Assembly: GCA_964567785.1 (NCBI GenBank)
Contig: CAZMOK010000030.1
Coordinates: 1 to 33,155 of the forward strand
DNA: 33,155 nt
Direction: 5' to 3'
Source of the DNA: CAZMOK01 sp964567785
Lineage (GTDB): Bacteria; Bacteroidota; Bacteroidia; Bacteroidales; JAGOPY01
Shown: piece by piece, positions 17,858 through 23,618 of the stretch
How the letters are laid out: each line of letters opens with the position of its first letter
How positions within the stretch are numbered: the stretch's first letter is position 1
Position numbers and translations under genes: made by a program
The notes under the pieces: generated by a model
The model's database searches: none
What the model saw: only the letters and a program-made list of their open reading frames with translations
Told to the model about the DNA's origin: nothing

Positions 17858-19084
17858 TTAGAAATCATCAAGGCCACCTGCTGCAGCTGCCCATGTCCAT
17901 GAGAAAGGATTTTTGTCGGCACCTACGGTATTTGCACCGGCTGCTACATCTGTAGCATGAGCATCTGTACCATCCTTGAAAACATCACTGAGTGCAACAC
18001 CGCTGGGAAGGGTTGTTTCCAGCATGTTAAACACGAGATCACCATTGTCATAGTTATCCTGTGTTTGCTGGCTGTCATCGAAGGAGAAGTCACCTCTTCC
18101 ATCAACTGCAGGATCAGGGAAATTAAAGAAATAGATCATTTCAAATGTACCCCTTGCACCGTCACGGAAGTTACCAAGCTCAGTATTTTCACCGTCGCCT
18201 TTGATCGAACCATTCTTTACAGTATGTGCTGCGAGGTAGGAACCTTCAGGACCGTCAATTTCAAGACCATGGTCTGTATCCGAACCTGCTACGACAATGA
18301 AGTTGTCAAGTGTTCCTGCCCAGGCCTGGTCGGTGTCGATGGCATCGTCGCCAGGGTTCCATACCAATGCATTGGTTATATTAACCGTTCCACCGAACCA
18401 TTCGATACCGTCATCCTGGTTGGCTACAACCTCAACATTGCTGATGGAAGTGGTATTTCCAACGCCACCAAGTGTGAGTCCGTTGATCTCATTACCTTCA
18501 CCAATGTTAGCACCTCCATGACGGATAGAGATATAAGCAACATTACCTGAATTGTCGCCATCCTGGTCGCCACCGTAAAGGCCGTTCTGGTCTGAAGGAG
18601 GAATCCCTTCGATCTGGGTCGGAGATGCATCAGCAGAGATCTTTGCGTTTCCGAGGATCAGGAAACCACCCCAGAGGCCATTGAGGTCAGGATCAAGGTT
18701 TGGACTTGCCAGATCACCGGGCTCGATTTCGTCAGCCACAGATGTGAAAATAATTGGCTCGTTTTCAGTACCTACAGCTTCTATAGTCCCTCCACGGGCT
18801 ACAAGCAAAGCAGTTGCGTTTGCGCCTGTACCGGCTTCTCCTTTTATGATCACACCCGGCTGAATGGTGAGAGTGGCACCACTTTCAACAGATACGCGTG
18901 CACCAAGAACATAAGTATTTCCTGTTTCCCAGGTTGTGTTTTGCGTAATGTTCGAGGTGACCTTGTTTTCGTCCTGCTGGTTGTTGTTGTTGTCGTCATC
19001 GTCATCGTCGTCTTTACATGCTGAAAGCGTCACAACGATTGCGAGCATCATTAAAGCAAGGATTTGAAGTGTTCTTTTTTTCAT
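17858..19084 (-). CDS. Surface lipoprotein with beta-helix-like domain
   Basis: A 408-residue lipoprotein. The lipobox LSAC gives lipidated Cys23, followed directly by Lys and seven Asp, then Asn and Gln. A Lys/acidic run just after the cysteine is the known type of surface-export signal in Bacteroidota, so the protein is probably on the cell surface. The rest is a Gly/Asn/Asp-rich repetitive fold, with SVESGATLTIQPGVIIKGEAG and later NIGEGNEINGLTLGGVGNTTSISNVEV, typical of right-handed beta-helix proteins. Homologues are sometimes mislabelled multidrug transporter; no membrane segments support that. It lies just upstream of the TonB-dependent receptor and probably forms a substrate-capturing lid or partner in the manner of SusD. 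It is preceded by a cluster of inverted repeats and a response regulator gene. Confidence 0.82.
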   Translation of the reverse strand: MKKRTLQILALMMLAIVVTLSACKDDDDDDDNNNNQQDENKVTSNITQNTTWETGNTYVLGARVSVESGATLTIQPGVIIKGEAGTGANATALLVARGGTIEAVGTENEPIIFTSVADEIEPGDLASPNLDPDLNGLWGGFLILGNAKISADASPTQIEGIPPSDQNGLYGGDQDGDNSGNVAYISIRHGGANIGEGNEINGLTLGGVGNTTSISNVEVVANQDDGIEWFGGTVNITNALVWNPGDDAIDTDQAWAGTLDNFIVVAGSDTDHGLEIDGPEGSYLAAHTVKNGSIKGDGENTELGNFRDGARGTFEMIYFFNFPDPAVDGRGDFSFDDSQQTQDNYDNGDLVFNMLETTLPSGVALSDVFKDGTDAHATDVAAGANTVGADKNPFSWTWAAAAGGLDDF

Positions 19085-19103
19085 GGGATAAAGTTTTGGT
19101 TTT

Positions 19104-19134
19104 GAAAGTTTAGTAACTCAAATTTTGTTGCAAA
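19104..19134 (-). promoter_or_regulatory. Possible weak promoter of the lipoprotein gene
   Basis: On the minus strand, TTTG (complement of 19131-19134) lies 19 bases before AAACTTTC (complement of 19104-19111). The -7 box matches the consensus poorly, as expected for a promoter that needs an activator. The leader would be about 13 bases. Confidence 0.25.
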
Positions 19135-19180
19135 AAAACATCTCGTATTTAAACCTAACTTATCTTTTCGTTTAAGATAT

Positions 19181-19228
19181 TGTTAAGTATGTAACATCTG
19201 TTTAGAGAAAAATTAACATTATGTTAAT
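19181..19228. promoter_or_regulatory. Cluster of TGTTA/TAACA inverted repeats, candidate operator
   Basis: Two inverted repeats share one half-site. ATTAACAT-T-ATGTTAAT (19212-19228) is a perfect palindrome. TGTTA-AGTATG-TAACA (19181-19196) has the same half-site with a six-base spacer. A third inverted repeat, TATCTT/AAGATA (19161-19179), adjoins them. On the minus strand the first is followed by TTTTT, so it could also end the response-regulator transcript. Confidence 0.45.
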
Positions 19229-19239
19229 GATCGTTCCAA

Positions 19240-19920
19240 TCAGCAGAAACTGTAGCCAATCCCCTTGAATGTCTTGATGTAATCTATCCCGATCTTTTCA
19301 CGGATCTTCCTGATGTGTACATCTATCGTCCTGTCACCTACAACTATTTCATCACCCCAGATAGCCCGCAGTATTTCTTCCCGTGTAAAAACTTTATTTG
19401 GCTTTGAGGTGAGCAATAAGAGCAGTTCAAACTCTTTCTTTGGCAACATCATCTCTTTATCGTTCTTGATGATGATATATTTCTCCCTGTCGATCGCGAA
19501 ATCCCTGTATTTTAAAATATTATTGTAACTGCTTCTGCTCTGAAGCCTTCTTATGAGAGCCTTAACCCTCATTACCAGAACATTGGGCCGGATGGGCTTT
19601 TTAATGTAATCATCGGCTCCGGCTTCAAACCCTGCCAGTTGGGAATAATCTTCACCCCTGGCACTGAGCATGGCAATGACCGATTCTTTAATTTCCGGGA
19701 TCTTTCTCAACTTTTCACAAGTTTCAATGCCGTCCATCCCCGGCATCATCACATCAAGGATTATTAGCCCGGGAAGGTCATTCCTGGCCAGCTCAAGGGC
19801 ATCCTGACCGTTGGTGGCAGTGATTACATCAAAACCGTGTTTCTCCAGGTTATAGCCTACAAAATCAAGGATATCGTATTCATCGTCGACAAGAAGGATC
19901 AGGTTTTGGTTAACAGTCAT
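19240..19920 (-). CDS. OmpR/PhoB-family response regulator
   Basis: A 226-residue two-component response regulator acting in the cytoplasm on DNA. Receiver domain at 1-120: acidic pocket D12/D13, phospho-acceptor D56 in LIILDVMMPG, Ser86 at the usual Ser/Thr site, and Lys108 in DYIKKPI. The winged-helix DNA-binding domain spans about 130-226, with FTREEILRAIWGDE, VGDRTIDVHIRKIREKIG and a final KGIGYSF as in PhoB and PhoP. All key residues are present. No histidine kinase gene is adjacent: the neighbours are a lipoprotein gene downstream and a symporter gene upstream, so the kinase lies elsewhere. The position suggests control of the lipoprotein-receptor pair downstream. A one-mismatch -7 box (GACCTTTG, complement of 19940-19947) lies before it. 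Confidence 0.92.
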   Translation of the reverse strand: MTVNQNLILLVDDEYDILDFVGYNLEKHGFDVITATNGQDALELARNDLPGLIILDVMMPGMDGIETCEKLRKIPEIKESVIAMLSARGEDYSQLAGFEAGADDYIKKPIRPNVLVMRVKALIRRLQSRSSYNNILKYRDFAIDREKYIIIKNDKEMMLPKKEFELLLLLTSKPNKVFTREEILRAIWGDEIVVGDRTIDVHIRKIREKIGIDYIKTFKGIGYSFC

Positions 19921-20021
19921 TATAAAATGTTTTCAGGTGCAAAGGTCAACTGCACATGTAAAAGCATTTTAAAGAGCCTGTTAAAAAAAGATTAAGGTTT
20001 GATAGATGTGTTAATTAATTG

Positions 20022-21494
20022 TTATTGGCTGGCTGTCGGTTTTCTGTTTTCTTGTTTAATTGCAAGTGTGCTTATGATGGCTGCAAGGCCGGCCACAAAG
20101 AAGGTCAGCAGGCGGGAGGTTATCTGTTCTTCCAGTCCTGTGCTGATCCAGATAATGGTGAATGCCATACCGGTAACAATCGTTGCAAGTACAGCCCAGC
20201 CGTGATACCTTTTCCAGAAAAGGGAAAACAGGATCACGATTGAAAAGGTGCCACCGATACCTGCCCATACATAGCTTACAAGGGTATAAATTAGGTTCGA
20301 AGGCGAATAGTAAGCCAGGACCAGTGCAATAACTGCCAATATGGCTGTCACAACCCTCGACCTCATCAGGTTCAGCTTCCTGTTGTTGACCTTTTCCCTG
20401 AGCGCGGGCTTCAGCAGGTTTTCAGAGAACTCTGTGGCGGAAAGGATAAGCAACGAATCGGCTGTTGATATCATAGCTGCAATGGCCCCTGTGATAAGGA
20501 TCGCTGCAATAGTAGGGGGGAAGATCTCCAGCAGTACGGCGGGCATTACATATTCCTGGTCTTTAAGACCCTCCGGGCCGAAAATAGCAATGCCGATCCA
20601 CCCCAGGCTGAGCGCTCCTATATACGCGATAACCGTCCATACAATTCCTACATTCCTTCCTTTTTTAGCCTGTTTGAAATCTCTTATTGCCATGAAACGC
20701 ATGCTCAGCTGGGGCTGGCCGCCAAGGTAACCAAAAAACCAGGAGAAACCTCCCACGATAACGATGCCTGCCATGAACCCTCCGGCCGCATTGGTCATCG
20801 ACAGGTAGGAAGGGCCTGCCATTTCAAGGGCCTGGGGAATGCTGTTTGCAAAGGTCTCAGGATTGTCCGAAATATACATGATACCTACTATCGGCCCGGC
20901 CACGAGTGTAACGATCATTACAATGGCCTGGATCATATCAGTATATACCACACTCCTGAACCCGCCATAAATAGTATAAGGTACAATGATGGCTGCAGTT
21001 ATGAACATACCCACTTTGGCGTCAATGTCGAACATCGTATGGAGGGTTTTGCCCCCGCCAAGAAACTGGGCGCCTACATAGAAGAAGAAAAAGAAAACAA
21101 TGGTTGCGCTTGCCACAGGCCTTATCCATTTCTCAACCCCGATGTGTTTTTTCGCAATGTAATCGGTATAAGTGTTTGCTTCATATTTTGCTGCCTCTTT
21201 CTGCAACCGCCACGAAAGAATGGCCCAGGCAAAAATGATCCCTGCCACACAGCCCAGGGCAGTCCAGATCTCGGTAAGTCCAATGGCATAAGCTGCCCCC
21301 GGAAGGCCGAGCAATGCCCACGACGATTCACCTGTGGCCCGCTCCGAAAGTGCGGCCACCCAACCGGGCAGACCCCTTCCGGCAATTGAATAGTCTGAAT
21401 CAGTCTTTACTTTTCTCCCCTGGTAAACTCCCCAAGTAACGAGAAGCGTCAGGTACGAAATCATTACGATCAATATCTGTGTCTGAGTTTCCAT
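20022..21494 (-). CDS. Sodium:solute symporter (SSS family), PutP-like
   Basis: A 490-residue inner-membrane transporter of the SSS family (TC 2.A.21), with about 13 hydrophobic helices. The N-terminal YSIAGRGLPGWVAALSERATGESSWALLGLPGAAYAIG region matches the sodium- and substrate-binding helix 1 region of proline/pantothenate-type symporters. GGFRSVVYTDMIQAIVM and STADSLLILSATEFSENLLKP are also family signatures. The substrate cannot be assigned; proline or another small amino acid is the default guess. The gene lies 70 bases after the DUF4301 gene on the same strand, with the intervening DNA made almost wholly of 7-base repeats. No promoter box is seen in that gap, so the two may be cotranscribed. 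Confidence 0.85.
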   Translation of the reverse strand: METQTQILIVMISYLTLLVTWGVYQGRKVKTDSDYSIAGRGLPGWVAALSERATGESSWALLGLPGAAYAIGLTEIWTALGCVAGIIFAWAILSWRLQKEAAKYEANTYTDYIAKKHIGVEKWIRPVASATIVFFFFFYVGAQFLGGGKTLHTMFDIDAKVGMFITAAIIVPYTIYGGFRSVVYTDMIQAIVMIVTLVAGPIVGIMYISDNPETFANSIPQALEMAGPSYLSMTNAAGGFMAGIVIVGGFSWFFGYLGGQPQLSMRFMAIRDFKQAKKGRNVGIVWTVIAYIGALSLGWIGIAIFGPEGLKDQEYVMPAVLLEIFPPTIAAILITGAIAAMISTADSLLILSATEFSENLLKPALREKVNNRKLNLMRSRVVTAILAVIALVLAYYSPSNLIYTLVSYVWAGIGGTFSIVILFSLFWKRYHGWAVLATIVTGMAFTIIWISTGLEEQITSRLLTFFVAGLAAIISTLAIKQENRKPTASQ

Positions 21495-21500
21495 ATGAAT

Positions 21501-21573
21501 AGTGCTCAGTTTTCAATGCTCAGTGTTTAGTTTAAAGGATATCTCGAATCTCAGAAATCAAATCTCAACTCTC
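21501..21573 (-). repeat. Heptamer repeat array between the DUF4301 and symporter genes
   Basis: About ten consecutive 7-base units fill the gap. On the plus strand, 21501-21535 has units of the AGTGCTC/AGTGTTT type, and 21546-21573 has four of the AATCTC type (GAATCTC, AGAAATC, AAATCTC, AACTCTC). The DUF4301 stop codon (complement of 21565-21567) is inside a unit, as with tsaD. The array ends a few bases before the symporter ATG. Confidence 0.75.
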
Positions 21574-23130
21574 CGGCGCAGCCGGCTGGTGTTGCGGGCG
21601 AAGCAAGTCATTCACGGTTTTTACCGGATTGAAAGTTACAATGGGCACTTCAACAAAAACAGTGATCCAGTCGGCCATGGCACCATTCCATAACCCGGGC
21701 AACTCCTGTGCCTTTATCTTTTTACCGTTCTTCGATTTAACTGAGATAAAGCCTGTGGATGGGTCCACAAATTCCTTCAGGTCGAATTTCTCACCCCTGT
21801 AATCCTTTATGCTGCAAACAAGGTCGACCGGGTTGAAATGGGTTGACTTTTTCAGGATATCCTGTTGTTCCTTGTTATCCGGGTCTATCTGTGATGATTC
21901 AACTATCTGTAACGAAACGTAGCCTTTCTCATTTTCCACCCAGAAAGGCCCGCCGCCCGGCTCTCCTTCATTTTTCACCATACCACACACTCTTACAGGC
22001 CTGTCCAGCATATCCCTGATAACTTTTGTTTTCTCCTCCCTGTTGCCGCTATCCAGCCGGTTACCCGTTTCAAGCCCGAGTTCACCGGTAATAAACTGCT
22101 CCATCTCATTTAACCTTTCGTCTGATACCGGTCCGGTTTCAATCTCATTAAGGTAGCTGTGGGCCTTTTCAGTCAATTTGAGAAGCAAGCCACCAATCAC
22201 CTTTTTATACTTAAAAGTTAGCGGCTTGAGATGGTCGGGTACAACATTGTCGATGTTCTTGATGAAAACGATATCTGATTCCAGGTCGTTCAGGTTCTCG
22301 ATGAGTGCGCCATGCCCGCCCGGCCTGAATAGCAGGTCACCCGATTCATCACGGAAAGGCTCATTGTCCATATCTACAGCAAGAGTATCGGTTGACGGTT
22401 TCTGTGCCGAAAAAGATACTCTGTACCGCACACTGAACTTTTCACTGTAGTATGGTAGCACAGAATCTATAAGAGCGTTGAAGCCTTCCCTGTGCTCAGG
22501 TGAAACAGTGAAGTGAATATTTACAATATCTTTTTTGTTTTTTGAATAATGGGCCCCTTCAACCAGGTGCTCACCAACCGAAGTACGTGAGAAATTCCCG
22601 TAATGATGGAATTTTATAAGCCCTTTGGGCAGGTTCCCGTAATTAAGTCCCTTTTCGGTGAGCAGATGATCGAGTATCTCATCATAATTGAATGCAGCAA
22701 GTAACTCCTCCACAGAATGCCCGGCTTCGGCAATCGATTCGAAAAGCTCATCTGTAAATGCAAAATTATTGATGCTCTTGAAAAAATTGTAAACCGAATT
22801 AAAGCCCTTATCCGGGAATTCCTCAAGAGGGACCTGTTTCTTTTCGGCAGGAAGGGACCTGAATTCGAAAAGATGCTTGAACATGCGTGTAGCTGCACCG
22901 GAGGCAGGCACAAATTTCATTATCCTCTTTTCTGCAGACAGCCTGTCGAATTTTTCCTCCAGGCCTGATATTTCATCATCCGTGAATTGCCTGATGCCTT
23001 TTCCTGCAGTGGCCGGTGCAACCAGTTTTGCAAATGGGAATCCTTTCTTGAAATTCCTGAGCTGTTCTTCAATTTTCTCTGGAGTTATTCCTTTTTTTTC
23101 AATTTGCCTGAGGTCATTTTCTTTCAGCAT
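21565..23130 (-). CDS. DUF4301 family protein
   Basis: A 521-residue cytoplasmic protein of the Bacteroidota-typical DUF4301 family, of normal length for it. No signal peptide or membrane segment. Two motifs hint at a nucleotide-sugar pyrophosphorylase-like fold: KFVPASGAATRMFK (about 72-85) resembles the G-x-G-T-R-M nucleotide-binding loop, and FRPGGHGALIENLNDL (about 269-284) resembles the P-G-G-H-G/N-x-x-L segment of UDP-sugar pyrophosphorylases, followed by VFIKNIDNVVPD, which resembles their NVDN motif. This resemblance is my reading, not a proven function. The gene precedes the symporter gene on the same strand, and its C-terminal codons and stop run into a heptamer repeat. Confidence 0.85.
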   Translation of the reverse strand: MLKENDLRQIEKKGITPEKIEEQLRNFKKGFPFAKLVAPATAGKGIRQFTDDEISGLEEKFDRLSAEKRIMKFVPASGAATRMFKHLFEFRSLPAEKKQVPLEEFPDKGFNSVYNFFKSINNFAFTDELFESIAEAGHSVEELLAAFNYDEILDHLLTEKGLNYGNLPKGLIKFHHYGNFSRTSVGEHLVEGAHYSKNKKDIVNIHFTVSPEHREGFNALIDSVLPYYSEKFSVRYRVSFSAQKPSTDTLAVDMDNEPFRDESGDLLFRPGGHGALIENLNDLESDIVFIKNIDNVVPDHLKPLTFKYKKVIGGLLLKLTEKAHSYLNEIETGPVSDERLNEMEQFITGELGLETGNRLDSGNREEKTKVIRDMLDRPVRVCGMVKNEGEPGGGPFWVENEKGYVSLQIVESSQIDPDNKEQQDILKKSTHFNPVDLVCSIKDYRGEKFDLKEFVDPSTGFISVKSKNGKKIKAQELPGLWNGAMADWITVFVEVPIVTFNPVKTVNDLLRPQHQPAAPES

Positions 23131-23262
23131 GTAACCTGATTTAGGATTTGTAAAACAATATTCGGAACCCGGAAGATTAACATTTTGTCAATGCCGCAAA
23201 ATTAGAAAGTTAAGATAAATTGGAAACTTAATTTTGCATTAAAATATTTTTAAGATCATCAG

Positions 23263-23293
23263 TTTTTGCGGTCTTGAAAAATTATTATCTTTG
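23263..23293 (+). promoter_or_regulatory. Promoter of the tRNA-Leu genes
   Basis: TTTTTG (23263-23268), a 17-base spacer, then TATCTTTG (23286-23293), an exact TAnnTTTG match. Transcription would start about 4 bases before tRNA-Leu(GAG). Confidence 0.75.
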
Positions 23294-23303
23294 CACCCGC
23301 TTT

Positions 23304-23387
23304 GCCCAGGTGGCGGAAATGGTAGACGCGCATGGTTGAGGGCCATGTTTCCGTTAGGAAGTGCAAGTTCGATTCTTGTCCTGGGCA
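23304..23387 (+). tRNA. tRNA-Leu(GAG)
   Basis: Acceptor arms GCCCAGG and CCTGGGC pair fully with discriminator A at 23387. The anticodon stem CATGG/CCATG closes the loop TTGAGGG, giving anticodon GAG (codons CUC, CUU). A long variable arm (TTCC/GGAA) and a T-arm GCAAG-TTCGATT-CTTGT are present, as expected for a class II tRNA. CCA is not encoded. Length 84. Confidence 0.96.
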
Positions 23388-23397
23388 CAACCTCTCA

Positions 23398-23495
23398 GAG
23401 TTGAGATTTGAGTTTTGAATTTTGAGATATGGGGATCTCAGATCCTGTCTCAACTCTCAACACTCAACACTCAACACTCAAAACTCAACTCTAAT
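23398..23495. repeat. Inverted heptamer array between two tRNA-Leu genes
   Basis: Fourteen 7-base units in one register fill the spacer. The first four are TTGA-type (GAGTTGA, GATTTGA, GTTTTGA, ATTTTGA); the last seven are the complement, TCAA-type (CTCTCAA, three CACTCAA, AACTCAA and others). The arms can pair over about 28 bases with few mismatches, giving a long hairpin in the tRNA precursor. Units between the arms are decayed. Confidence 0.85.
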
Positions 23496-23501
23496 TAGGG
23501 G

Positions 23502-23585
23502 GCCCAAGTGGCGGAATTGGTAGACGCGCTACATTCAGGGTGTAGTGGGCGAATGCCCGTGCAAGTTCGAGTCTTGTCTTGGGCA
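23502..23585 (+). tRNA. tRNA-Leu(CAG)
   Basis: Acceptor arms GCCCAAG and CTTGGGC pair fully with discriminator A at 23585. The anticodon stem CTACA/TGTAG closes the loop TTCAGGG, giving anticodon CAG (codon CUG). The variable arm is GGGC/GCCC, and the D- and T-arms match the preceding tRNA-Leu. CCA is not encoded. It shares the upstream promoter with tRNA-Leu(GAG). Confidence 0.96.
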
Positions 23586-23618
23586 CATCTGAAAATCTCT
23601 TAACTATCACAACTTTCT

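Noticed and set aside
17957..18550. Plus-strand reading frame of 197 codons opposite the lipoprotein gene
   Set aside because: The Cys/Ile-rich product is what the reverse of a Gly/Asn/Asp-rich beta-helix gene gives; the minus-strand gene has a lipobox and repeat fold.
18990..19015. Poly-Asp-coding trinucleotide run in the lipoprotein gene as a phase-variable tract
   Set aside because: Changes in multiples of three would only alter the number of Asp residues, not the frame; a surface-export signal explains the run better.
19240..21494. Response regulator and symporter as one operon
   Set aside because: A 101-base gap with a fair -7-like box separates them and they show no functional link; left as separate genes.
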